Below, one piece after another: positions 45,548-52,820 of a stretch of 64,000 nucleotides of DNA. The stretch comes from a bacterium (GTDB lineage: Bacteria > Bacillota_I > Bacilli_A > RF39 > UBA660). The stretch spans positions 1 through 64,000 of the forward strand of contig JAHZBE010000007.1 of assembly GCA_019423565.1 (NCBI GenBank), read 5' to 3'. Both the position numbers and the translations under genes were made by a program. Below the pieces are notes generated by a model that was not told where the DNA came from, ran no database searches, and saw nothing but the letters and a program-made list of their open reading frames with translations. Every line of letters begins with the position of its first letter. Within the stretch, counting starts at the first letter, position 1.

Positions 45548-45835
45548 ATGGAAATGGTAAAAGATGTAAGTACAAATTTAAGTCATTCTTTTTCGGTATC
45601 TGAAAGAAAAAATATAATAATATCTGGAGTTGTAAAAATAGATAGTTTTGATAGTGAAGAATTTTTACTTGAGACTGTTCAGGGATATATGAATATTAAG
45701 GGCGAAAATTTAGAAGTAGTTAAACTAGATACATATCAAGGTAATGTAACAATAAAAGGTAGGATAGATGCAATAAGTTATATAGATGAAAATGCAAAAA
45801 AGGAATCCTCCGTTTTTACTAAATTATTTAAATGA
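45548..45835 (+). CDS. yabP: Sporulation protein YabP
   Basis: YabP/YqfC family protein needed for spore formation. 95 residues from the ATG with AAAGGAGG upstream; an in-frame upstream extension has no site. The pattern RKNIIISGVVKIDSFDSEEF then MNIKGENLEVVKLD is diagnostic. Its TGA overlaps the yabQ ATG. Confidence 0.9.
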   Translation: MEMVKDVSTNLSHSFSVSERKNIIISGVVKIDSFDSEEFLLETVQGYMNIKGENLEVVKLDTYQGNVTIKGRIDAISYIDENAKKESSVFTKLFK

Positions 45836-46116
45836 CATTAATTTTGCAGATTAAGTCGTTAGCTTTTTCTTTTTTATATGGTGTGTTTTTTGCATTTACT
45901 TATAAATATAACTATAAATTTTTAACAAGTAAGAATTTGATATTCAAAATTATTATAAGTTTTTTCTTTGTACTTGATCATATACTTTTGTATTTTGTTT
46001 TAATATCTATTATAAATACTGGAAGATTACATTTATATTTTTTATTTACATTTATACTTGGAATAGTATTCTTTACATATTTATTTGACAATAAGAAGCT
46101 AAATAAAATTGACTAA
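45832..46116 (+). CDS. yabQ: Spore cortex biosynthesis protein YabQ
   Basis: Integral membrane protein required for spore cortex in Bacillus. 94 residues with three hydrophobic spans (about 5-25, 38-60, 67-85), shorter than Bacillus YabQ. The identification rests on size, topology and the coupled position between yabP and divIC. Confidence 0.8.
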   Translation: MTLILQIKSLAFSFLYGVFFAFTYKYNYKFLTSKNLIFKIIISFFFVLDHILLYFVLISIINTGRLHLYFLFTFILGIVFFTYLFDNKKLNKID

Positions 46117-46160
46117 CATAAGCGGTAATGATATACTAAAAGTTGTAAGGTGGGGATCTA

Positions 46161-46445
46161 ATGAAACAAAAACAATTGAGAAGAAAAACAATTATAGTTA
46201 CATTAGTATTTCTCGCAGTAGGAGGAATACTATTTAAGAGTATATTTACAACTTCTATGCAAATTTATGAAAAGAAAAAAGAACAAAAAGAGTATACAGT
46301 TAAATTAGAAAAATTAAAAGATAAAGAAGATGAACTTAATAATACAATAACAAAACTTCAAGACCCTGATTATGTAGCAAGATATGCTAGAGAAAAATAT
46401 TTATATTCAAAAGATGGTGAAATAATCATAAGAATACCAGATTAA
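46161..46445 (+). CDS. divIC: Septum formation initiator DivIC (FtsB-like)
   Basis: Bitopic division protein that pairs with FtsL. 94 residues: basic cytoplasmic start, one transmembrane segment (about 11-28), a coiled coil (35-65, KKKEQKEYTVKLEKLKDKEDEL) and the family end DPDYVARYAREKYLYSKDGE. It follows yabPQ, the conserved order. Confidence 0.95.
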   Translation: MKQKQLRRKTIIVTLVFLAVGGILFKSIFTTSMQIYEKKKEQKEYTVKLEKLKDKEDELNNTITKLQDPDYVARYAREKYLYSKDGEIIIRIPD

Positions 46446-46509
46446 TGGTATTTTTATTTTGATTTTTTTTAAAAATGTGTTATTATATGGCTATATGAGA
46501 GGGATAAAA

Positions 46510-46893
46510 GTGAATATAGAGAGCACAAATAGTTTGGTTTTAGCTTATTTAGGAGATAGTGTATATGAACTTTTAATAAGAGAATACTTTATTAAACAAA
46601 ATATTAGTAAAGTAAATACTCTTCAAAGTAAGGTAACTAAATATGTATCTGCTAAAGGACAAGCCAAAATAATTAATTATTTAATTGACAATGAATATTT
46701 AAAGGAAGATGAACTTATAGAAGTAAAAAGAGGAAGAAATGCAAAAGTGTATTCTCATCCAAAAAATACCGATATAGTGACTTATAAATGGGCAACTGCT
46801 TTTGAGTGTTTATTTGGATATTTGTATTTAAAGGAAGATAAAACAAGAATAGATGAATTAATGAAAATAATAATAGGAGAAGAGATATGTTAG
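46510..46893 (+). CDS. mrnC: Mini-ribonuclease 3
   Basis: Dimeric RNase III-like enzyme that matures 23S rRNA ends. 127 residues from a GTG eight bases after GAGGG; ATG codons upstream lack sites. The RNase III signature is LAYLGDSVYELLIREY (catalytic Asp), with VSAKGQAK, RGRNAK and the second acidic motif ATAFECLFGYLYL. Its end overlaps rlmB by 7 bases, the usual mrnC-rlmB pair; cysS, the common upstream gene, is absent. Confidence 0.94.
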   Translation: MNIESTNSLVLAYLGDSVYELLIREYFIKQNISKVNTLQSKVTKYVSAKGQAKIINYLIDNEYLKEDELIEVKRGRNAKVYSHPKNTDIVTYKWATAFECLFGYLYLKEDKTRIDELMKIIIGEEIC

Positions 46894-47582
46894 TATTTGG
46901 TAAGAATGTAGCAACTGAAGTTATAAACAGTAAAACAAAAATTAAAAAAGTTTTTGTAACAAAGAATTTTGATAATAAATATATTTTAGATTATTTAAGA
47001 AACAATAATATTAAAATTATTAATATGGATAAAAGAGAAATGGACGAAAAATATGGTAAAGGTGCACAAGGTATAGTACTTGATATTGAAGACTATGAAT
47101 ACCATGAATTAAATGAAGTATTTGATAGTAACTTTGTTGTTATTTTAGACCATTTAGAAGATCCTCATAATTTTGGAGCAATTATAAGAACTTCTGAAGC
47201 TGCAGGTGTTGATTACATAATTATTCCAAAAAACAGAAGTGTTGAAGTTAATTCTACAGTTATGAAAGTTAGTGCAGGTGCATTAAACAATATTAAAATA
47301 GTAGAAGTTAACAATTTAGTTTCCGCAATGGAAAAATTAAAAGATAATGGTTTTTGGATATATGCAACAGACATGGATGGAGAAGAATATACAAAAGTAG
47401 AATATGCTGAAAAAACTGCATTAGTAATTGGTGCTGAAGGAACAGGAGTAAGCAAAAGAGTTGGAGATAATAGTGATTTTATAATAAGTATTCCAATGTT
47501 TGGAAAAATAAATAGTTTAAATGCATCAGTGGCCGCAGGTATTGCAATATATGAGGTTGTAAGACAAAGAAAGCAGGGATAA
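46887..47582 (+). CDS. rlmB: 23S rRNA (guanosine2251-2'-O)-methyltransferase RlmB (TrmH family)
   Basis: SPOUT-fold 2'-O-methyltransferase. 231 residues. The N-terminal substrate-binding domain (1-70) includes GKNVATEVI, and the SPOUT domain has ILDHLEDPHNFGAIIRTSEAAG, KVSAGALNN, LVIGAEGTGVSKRV and IPMFGKINSLNASVAAGIAIYE. It overlaps mrnC and is one base before sigH. Confidence 0.95.
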   Translation: MLVFGKNVATEVINSKTKIKKVFVTKNFDNKYILDYLRNNNIKIINMDKREMDEKYGKGAQGIVLDIEDYEYHELNEVFDSNFVVILDHLEDPHNFGAIIRTSEAAGVDYIIIPKNRSVEVNSTVMKVSAGALNNIKIVEVNNLVSAMEKLKDNGFWIYATDMDGEEYTKVEYAEKTALVIGAEGTGVSKRVGDNSDFIISIPMFGKINSLNASVAAGIAIYEVVRQRKQG

Positions 47583-47583
47583 T

Positions 47584-48195
47584 ATGTATAATGATGAAAA
47601 TGATTATGAATTATTATATTTAATTTCTGAATCGAATGAAGAAGCAAAAGAAGTATTTTTTGAAAAATATAAACCAACAGTACAGAGTTATGTACTTAAA
47701 TATTTTCCTTTTATAAAGAATAAAGGCTATGAAATGAATGATTTATATCAAGAGGGTATGCTTGGACTAAATAGAGCAATACATGATTTTAAAGAGCAAA
47801 AAAATGTCCAATTTAATACATTCGCAGCTATTTGTATTGAAAGACAAATATTATCTTTTATAAGGAATGTATCAAGAGATAAACATAGAGTATTAAATGA
47901 ATCTATATCAATTGATTCAGCAATAGATAGTTCTGGTAGAACTTTTGTTGAACTTTTCTCTGATGGAGATATTGCAAATCCAGAAAATTCCTTTATTAAT
48001 ATAGAAGAAGCAGAATCAATTTTAAAAGAAATTAAAACTGTACTTACTGATAAAGAATATGAAGTTTATACTTTAAGAGCAAAAGGATTTACTTATCAAG
48101 AAATAGCAAGTCTTTTAAATACAACTACAAAATCAGTAGATGGTGCGCTTAGTAGGATAAAAACTAAGATAAATAATATAAAAAGGATTGACTAA
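47584..48195 (+). CDS. sigH: RNA polymerase sigma-H factor
   Basis: Sigma factor for the start of sporulation and competence in Bacillus. 203 residues. Region 2 is YEMNDLYQEGMLGLNRAIHDF with FNTFAAICIERQILSFIR. Region 4 is LTDKEYEVYTLRAKGFTYQEIASLLNTTTKSVDGALSRIKTKI. Placement rlmB-sigH-secE-nusG is the Firmicutes norm. A terminator overlaps its end. Confidence 0.95.
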   Translation: MYNDENDYELLYLISESNEEAKEVFFEKYKPTVQSYVLKYFPFIKNKGYEMNDLYQEGMLGLNRAIHDFKEQKNVQFNTFAAICIERQILSFIRNVSRDKHRVLNESISIDSAIDSSGRTFVELFSDGDIANPENSFINIEEAESILKEIKTVLTDKEYEVYTLRAKGFTYQEIASLLNTTTKSVDGALSRIKTKINNIKRID

Positions 48196-48206
48196 TCCTT
48201 TTTTTT
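48181..48206 (+). terminator. Intrinsic terminator of sigH
   Basis: AAAAGGATT pairs with AATCCTTTT and continues into a T-run; the stem contains the final sigH codons. Confidence 0.88.
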
Positions 48207-48266
48207 ATGGTAATATCGGGGTAGATGCACGAAAGTGTTTTTTATTTTGATTTGAGGAAGGTATAT

Positions 48267-48479
48267 ATGAGTAAAATTAAGAAATTTATATCTGATATGA
48301 AAAAAGAATTGGATAAGATAAGATGGTGTAAAGGAAAGAATTTATTAAAGAATGTAATAGTTACTATATTATTTATTATATTTTTTGCAATATTCTTTGT
48401 ATTAATTGAATATATTGTATCATTAATTAAAATGATAGATTTTAGTAGCTTAATTGAAAAAATAAATGATTTAATATAG
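48267..48479 (+). CDS. secE: Preprotein translocase subunit SecE
   Basis: Small stabilising subunit of the SecYEG channel. 70 residues from the ATG with GAGGAAGG upstream. An amphipathic start MSKIKKFISDMKKELDKIRW is followed by one membrane span (about 30-52). It lies just before nusG as in nearly all bacteria. The rpmG gene often found before it is absent. Confidence 0.94.
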   Translation: MSKIKKFISDMKKELDKIRWCKGKNLLKNVIVTILFIIFFAIFFVLIEYIVSLIKMIDFSSLIEKINDLI

Positions 48480-48489
48480 AGGTGTGAAG

Positions 48490-49029
48490 ATGGAAGAAAA
48501 GCAATGGTATGTAGTAAATACTTATTCTGGACATGAAACTAAAGTTAAAGAAAAACTAGAAATGAGAATTCAATCTATGGGAATGCAAAATTACATTTTT
48601 AGAGTAATTGTTCCAGAAACTACAGAAATAGAAATAAAAGATGGAAAACAAAAAGAAAAAACAAAAAAGATGTTCCCAGGTTATGTTTTAGTAGAAATGA
48701 TTATGACTGATGAAGCTTGGTATGTTGTTCGTAATACACCAGGTGTTACAGGTTTCTTAGGATCATCTGGTAAAGGTGCTAAACCATTCCCTTTATTTCC
48801 ACATGAAATAGAGAAAATACTAAATAGTATGGGAATGAGTACTAAAGAAGTAATTGTTGACTTAAAAGTTGGAGATAGAGTTAAAATTACAGATGGACCA
48901 TTCAAATTAATGGTTGGTAAAGTATTTGAAATAGATAAAGAAAATAGTAAAGCAAAAGTTAATATAGATCTATTTGGTCAAGAAACTGCTGTTGAAGTAG
49001 ACTTAACTCAAATAGAACATGATAATTAA
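48490..49029 (+). CDS. nusG: Transcription termination/antitermination factor NusG
   Basis: Binds RNA polymerase clamp and couples it to ribosomes or Rho. 179 residues from the ATG with GAGGTG five bases upstream. The NGN domain begins EKQWYVVNTYSGHETKVKE, and MFPGYVLVEM and NTPGVTGFLG follow. The C-terminal KOW is KVGDRVKITDGPFKLMVGKV. Confidence 0.97.
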   Translation: MEEKQWYVVNTYSGHETKVKEKLEMRIQSMGMQNYIFRVIVPETTEIEIKDGKQKEKTKKMFPGYVLVEMIMTDEAWYVVRNTPGVTGFLGSSGKGAKPFPLFPHEIEKILNSMGMSTKEVIVDLKVGDRVKITDGPFKLMVGKVFEIDKENSKAKVNIDLFGQETAVEVDLTQIEHDN

Positions 49030-49097
49030 TCACTTGATTTTTATAAAGAAAAGTGATAATATAATAACCGGCTATGTATTTTTATATATATAGATTT

Positions 49098-49130
49098 AAG
49101 TTGGGAGGCAAATAGTCCGTTTGACCACTC
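49098..49130 (+). promoter_or_regulatory. Candidate L1-type leader before rplK
   Basis: The TGGGAGG...CCG-TTTGACCACT element can fold with AGT/GG against CCACT around a purine-rich interior. A similar element precedes rplA. L1 is known to repress its own rplK-rplA mRNA through a 23S-like site, so both may be L1 targets. Confidence 0.5.
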
Positions 49131-49159
49131 ACGAAAAAAAATAATAGGAGGTGTTTTTC

Positions 49160-49585
49160 GTGGCAAAAGAAATAGTAAAAAAGATCAAACTTCAAATTCC
49201 TGCTGGTAAAGCAACAGCAGCACCACCAGTTGGTACAGCGTTAGGACCTGCAGGTATCGCATTACCAGATTTTTGTAACAGATTTAATGACGCTACAAAA
49301 GATAAAATGGGAGATGTATTACCAGTTGAGGTATTCGTTTATGACGATAGATCATTTGATTTCAAAGTAAAAACTCCACCAGCAGCATTCTTAATTAAGA
49401 AAGCAGCAGGAGTAAAATCAGCATCAAGTAAAGGTGCTAACGAAATCGTTGGTTCTATTACTAAAGCTCAATTACGTGAAATAGCTGAAACTAAATTACC
49501 AGATTTAAATGCTTATACAGTTGAACAAGCAGAAAAAATAATTGCTGGTACAGCACGTAATATGGGAATCGAAATAACTGAGTAG
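49160..49585 (+). CDS. rplK: 50S ribosomal protein L11
   Basis: Part of the GTPase-associated centre. 141 residues from a GTG six bases after AGGAGGTG ([25 protein letters not shown]). Family motifs [32 protein letters not shown] and GTARNMGI are present. It heads the L11-L1 pair. Confidence 0.98.
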   Translation: MAKEIVKKIKLQIPAGKATAAPPVGTALGPAGIALPDFCNRFNDATKDKMGDVLPVEVFVYDDRSFDFKVKTPPAAFLIKKAAGVKSASSKGANEIVGSITKAQLREIAETKLPDLNAYTVEQAEKIIAGTARNMGIEITE

Positions 49586-49612
49586 GAATTTTATCATATA
49601 GGTTAAACCTAT

Positions 49613-49638
49613 GTGGGAGGAATATCCGCTAAAACCAC
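49613..49638 (+). promoter_or_regulatory. Candidate L1-type leader before rplA
   Basis: GTGGGAGG...CCGCTAAAACCAC with a GTGG/CCAC closing stem, repeating the element found before rplK. It is preceded by the perfect palindrome ATAGGTTAAACCTAT at 49598-49612. Confidence 0.5.
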
Positions 49639-49654
49639 AAAGGAGGAAAGTAAA

Positions 49655-50353
49655 ATGGCAAAGAAAAGTAAAAAATATATTGAAGCTTTAAACCAAATAG
49701 AAAAAGGTAAAGCATATACAAAAGAAGAAGCTGTAGAACTAGTTAAAAAAGTTAGCACAAGTAAATTTGATGGTTCAGTTGAAGTAGCTATGAAATTAAA
49801 TCTAGATACTAGAAAATCTGATCAACAATTAAGAGGTGCAATCGTATTACCAAATGGAACAGGTAAAACAAAAAGAATTTTAGTTTTATCTAAAACAAAT
49901 CAAGCACAAATCGCTAAGGAAGCAGGAGCTGACTTTGTTGGAGATGCTGATTTAGTTGAAAAAATCGAAAAAGAAAACTGGTTAGATTTTGATGTAATCA
50001 TTGCTACACCAGAAATGATGCCAATGCTTGGTAAATTAGGTAAGGTTTTAGGACCTAGAGGTCTTATGCCAAATCCAAAAACTGGAACAGTTACTACAGA
50101 TGTTAAAAAAGCTATTGATGATATTAAAAAAGGACGTGTTGAATACAGAACAGATTCATATGGTAACGTTCATGCTATTATTGGTAAAGTATCATTCGAT
50201 GCTGATAAGTTAGTTGAAAACTTAGATGCTTTTGTAAATGTTATAATTAAATCAAAACCATCTACAGTTAAAGGTCAATACTTAAAGAATATTTCAGTAG
50301 CACCTACAATGGGTCCTGGAATTAAAATCGATTTAAGTTCATTTGACAAATAA
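49655..50353 (+). CDS. rplA: 50S ribosomal protein L1
   Basis: Ribosomal stalk protein and translational repressor. 232 residues from the ATG after AAAGGAGGAAAG; an upstream in-frame ATG has no role. Motifs: [59 protein letters not shown] and [10 protein letters not shown]. Confidence 0.98.
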   Translation: MAKKSKKYIEALNQIEKGKAYTKEEAVELVKKVSTSKFDGSVEVAMKLNLDTRKSDQQLRGAIVLPNGTGKTKRILVLSKTNQAQIAKEAGADFVGDADLVEKIEKENWLDFDVIIATPEMMPMLGKLGKVLGPRGLMPNPKTGTVTTDVKKAIDDIKKGRVEYRTDSYGNVHAIIGKVSFDADKLVENLDAFVNVIIKSKPSTVKGQYLKNISVAPTMGPGIKIDLSSFDK

Positions 50354-50384
50354 TAAAAATAATTATATAATTAGTTTATCAAAA

Positions 50385-50491
50385 AGTTTTTCTGTACCTA
50401 AGACAGTAAGAGCGAAAGCTTAATATTTCTTACCGAGGACAATTACTTAATACTTATTTTAAGTCTTTGTCTTTAGTACAAAGACTTTTTT
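50385..50491 (+). promoter_or_regulatory. L10 ribosomal protein leader with attenuator
   Basis: The CTGTACCTAAGACAGTAAG...TTCTTACCGAGGA region fits the L10(L12)4-binding leader upstream of rplJ-rplL. AAGTCTTTGT (50461-50470) pairs with ACAAAGACTT (50478-50487), followed by T5: an attenuator. Excess L10-L12 complex would lower rplJL expression. Confidence 0.85.
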
Positions 50492-50517
50492 GATATAAAT
50501 TTGATAGGAGGAAGAAT

Positions 50518-51009
50518 ATGGCTAGTCAAAAAATAGTAGAAGCAAAAGCAACAGTTGTTGATGAAATAACAGAAGTAGCTAAAAATAACGCTTCATTCAT
50601 ATTATTTGATTATCGTGGTCTTACAGCTGAAGAAACTTCTGAACTTAGAAAAATACTTCGTGAAAGCGATTCAAAGTACAAAGTTTGGAAAAATACTTTA
50701 ACTAAAAGAGCACTTGATAGTCTAAACTATAATCTTGACGATTGCCTAGCAGGTCCAAGTGCAATTGCTTATTCAAGCGATGCTATTGCTCCAATCAAAG
50801 CATTAAGTACATTTGCTAAAGATCATCCAGCTTTAGAAATTAAAGGTGGTATAGTTGATGGCAATGTAACATCTCTAGATGAAATCAAAGCATTATCTAC
50901 AATTCCATCAAGAGAAGGACTACTTACTATGCTTGCTGGTGGCCTAATAGGAACTGTCAAAGATTTATCAATCGCTTTAAATTTACTTAGCGAACAAAAA
51001 AGTGAATAA
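50518..51009 (+). CDS. rplJ: 50S ribosomal protein L10
   Basis: Stalk base that carries L7/L12 dimers. 163 residues. The FDYRGLTAEETSELRKILRES segment and KVWKNTLTKRAL are conserved, with IPSREGLLTMLAGGLIGT leading into the L12-binding C-terminal helix. AGGAGGAAG precedes the ATG. Preceded by the L10 leader. Confidence 0.97.
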   Translation: MASQKIVEAKATVVDEITEVAKNNASFILFDYRGLTAEETSELRKILRESDSKYKVWKNTLTKRALDSLNYNLDDCLAGPSAIAYSSDAIAPIKALSTFAKDHPALEIKGGIVDGNVTSLDEIKALSTIPSREGLLTMLAGGLIGTVKDLSIALNLLSEQKSE

Positions 51010-51039
51010 TAAAAAATAAGAAATTAGGAGGAATTTAAA

Positions 51040-51405
51040 ATGGCTAAATTAACAAGAGAAGATTTTATCGCTTCATTAAAAGAAATGACAATTTTAGAAA
51101 TTAAAGACTTAGTAGATGCTATGAAAGAAGAATTTGGAGTAGATCCAAGTGCAGTTGCAGTTGCAGCAGCTCCTGCAGCAGCAGTAGATGAAGGACCAAC
51201 AGAAGTTACTGTTACATTAACTAGTGCTGGTGCTACTAAAATCCCAGTTATCAAAGTTATAAGAGATATCACAGGTTTAGGATTAAAAGAAGCTAAAGAT
51301 ATCGCTGATAATGGTGGAGCTGTAAAAGAAAAAATTTCTAAAGAAGAAGCAGAAGAAATCAAAGCTAAATTAGAAGAAGCTGGAGCTTCAGTAGAAATAG
51401 CTTAA
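51040..51405 (+). CDS. rplL: 50S ribosomal protein L7/L12
   Basis: Mobile stalk protein that recruits translation factors. 121 residues: N-terminal dimer domain (1-35), Ala-rich hinge (about 45-55), and the C-terminal domain with [21 protein letters not shown] and a [15 protein letters not shown] helix. A strong terminator follows. Confidence 0.98.
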   Translation: MAKLTREDFIASLKEMTILEIKDLVDAMKEEFGVDPSAVAVAAAPAAAVDEGPTEVTVTLTSAGATKIPVIKVIRDITGLGLKEAKDIADNGGAVKEKISKEEAEEIKAKLEEAGASVEIA

Positions 51406-51409
51406 GTTT

Positions 51410-51436
51410 AAAGCATAGAGAAATCTATGCTTTTTT
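51410..51436 (+). terminator. Intrinsic terminator of rplJ-rplL
   Basis: AAAGCATAGA, GAAA loop, TCTATGCTTT then a T-run: a ten-pair stem with a GNRA loop. Confidence 0.93.
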
Positions 51437-51471
51437 CTTTATTTATGATAGAATATATTTGGTGAAGAAAA

Positions 51472-52062
51472 ATGGAACATTATTTTACTAATAATAAGAA
51501 TTTAAAAGAAAACATTAATGAAATAAATGCAAAAGTAAAAGATACTGAATTTGTTTTTTATACGGATAACGGTGTTTTTAATAAGAAAGGTCTTGATTAT
51601 GGAACAAGAGTTTTACTAGAAAATATAGATTTAAGTGATAAATTATCTTTTTTAGATGTAGGATGTGGATGTGGACCTATTGGAATATATATTTCAAAAC
51701 AAAATAAAAATTATACTGTGGATATGATTGATGTTAATGAAAAGGCAGTTAATTTAGTAAAAAAATCATTGCTAAAAAACAAAATAGATAATGCAAATGT
51801 ATTTATTAGTGATGTATATGAAAATATAAAAAATAATTATGATATGATAATTACAAATCCACCAATACATGCAGGAAAAACAAAAGTATATGAAATAATA
51901 AGAGGTGCATCTAATTATTTAAATGAAAAAGGCGAACTTTGGATAGTAATAAGAAAAGATCAAGGTGCAAAATCACTTATAAAAGATATGAGTGATATAT
52001 ATAATTTTGAAATTGTAAAAAGAGATAATGGTTTTTATATATTAAGAGCAAATAAGATATAA
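51472..52062 (+). CDS. RsmC-like class I methyltransferase (YbxB)
   Basis: SAM-dependent methyltransferase of the RsmC/YbxB type, expected to modify rRNA guanine-N2. 196 residues with HYFTNNKNL, the pre-motif GLDYGTRVLLE, SAM loop LDVGCGCGPIGIY and the catalytic NPPIHAGK. Bacillus YbxB lies at the same place, between rplL and rpoB. Confidence 0.92.
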   Translation: MEHYFTNNKNLKENINEINAKVKDTEFVFYTDNGVFNKKGLDYGTRVLLENIDLSDKLSFLDVGCGCGPIGIYISKQNKNYTVDMIDVNEKAVNLVKKSLLKNKIDNANVFISDVYENIKNNYDMIITNPPIHAGKTKVYEIIRGASNYLNEKGELWIVIRKDQGAKSLIKDMSDIYNFEIVKRDNGFYILRANKI

Positions 52063-52068
52063 AGTATT

Positions 52069-52103
52069 AAAATAGACTGATAAAATTACCAGTCTATTTT
52101 TTT
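52069..52103 (+). terminator. Intrinsic terminator of the RsmC-like gene
   Basis: AAATAGACTG pairs with CAGTCTATTT and is followed by T-run. Confidence 0.9.
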
Positions 52104-52174
52104 AAAATTTATGAATATAATTATATTATAAAGAACATATTAATAATACTTTTCAATTAAAAGGTTTGAAAAAT

Positions 52175-52203
52175 TTGACAAATATTAACTTGTATGATAG
52201 TAT
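52175..52203 (+). promoter_or_regulatory. Promoter of the 52231 orphan
   Basis: Consensus TTGACA and TAGTAT with a 17-base spacer, 27 bases before the start codon. Confidence 0.75.
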
Positions 52204-52230
52204 ACTAAGCCAATCAGGGGGTATATATTT

Positions 52231-52650
52231 ATGATAAAAGTATATGAAGAAAATGGTACATATGATATTGATGTGTACGCAAATGAAGAAGAAGAGGAAA
52301 GAAATAGTTCAATAATGGGTCTTACAGTTGATACTAAAAGGCATATGTATTATGTTATATTACCAAAAGAACCATCAAGAAATGAACATGAAAAATTCAT
52401 ATCAGATTTTTTAAAAATGGATATGTTAAATAAAAAATATATTTCTAAAATAGCAAAAGATCCAAAAAATGTTTCATTATCTGGTGAAACTAAAGTTTAT
52501 GAAAAAGAAATTTTAAAAAATATATTTAAAGCACAAGGAATAATTCCTGTAACATATGCGGAAAGAGATCAAATTGCTAGTGATTTAGAAGATATTAAAG
52601 CATATAATTTAGGTATAAAATCAGAAAATGATATACTTAGAATGAGATAA
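52231..52650 (+). CDS. Hypothetical protein between L7/L12 and rpoB operons
   Basis: 139 residues, not recognised. MIKVYEENGTYDIDVYANEEEEE suggests a beta-hairpin then an acidic loop; the remainder is mixed alpha/beta with KILPKEP-like and ERDQIASDLEDIKAY helices. No signal, membrane span or metal motif. It is monocistronic, with a GGGGG ribosome site, its own strong promoter and its own terminator, so it is probably well expressed. Composition matches the neighbours. Confidence 0.65.
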   Translation: MIKVYEENGTYDIDVYANEEEEERNSSIMGLTVDTKRHMYYVILPKEPSRNEHEKFISDFLKMDMLNKKYISKIAKDPKNVSLSGETKVYEKEILKNIFKAQGIIPVTYAERDQIASDLEDIKAYNLGIKSENDILRMR

Positions 52651-52668
52651 TGAAAATTATCTTTTTTC
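52643..52668 (+). terminator. Intrinsic terminator of the 52231 orphan
   Basis: GATAAT-GAAA-ATTATC followed by T6, with the stem entering the last codons. Confidence 0.8.
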
Positions 52669-52716
52669 TTTATTAAAAATTTCTAAAACTTTTTAATATA
52701 AATTTTTCAATATTTA

Positions 52717-52745
52717 TTGACAAAACAAACCTTTTCTGGTAACAT
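52717..52745 (+). promoter_or_regulatory. Promoter of rpoBC
   Basis: TTGACA and TAACAT with a 17-base spacer, leaving a 5' UTR of about 70 bases before the rpoB GTG. Confidence 0.8.
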
Positions 52746-52820
52746 TTTAAATTGGTACTATGTTTCTTTTTTTAGCCTGGAAACATGTTCTTTGAATATT
52801 ATTGTTAGGGGTGAAAGCAC

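Noticed and set aside
39882..45835. Mollicute-type genetic code (UGA as Trp), suggested by the AT-richness and RpoB Asn
   Set aside because: metG and yabP end with TGA at the expected lengths, and no in-frame TGA is needed to complete any gene.
49030..49056. Hairpin ATCACTT/AAGTGAT after nusG as a terminator
   Set aside because: Long loop and no T-run after it; at most a weak structure.
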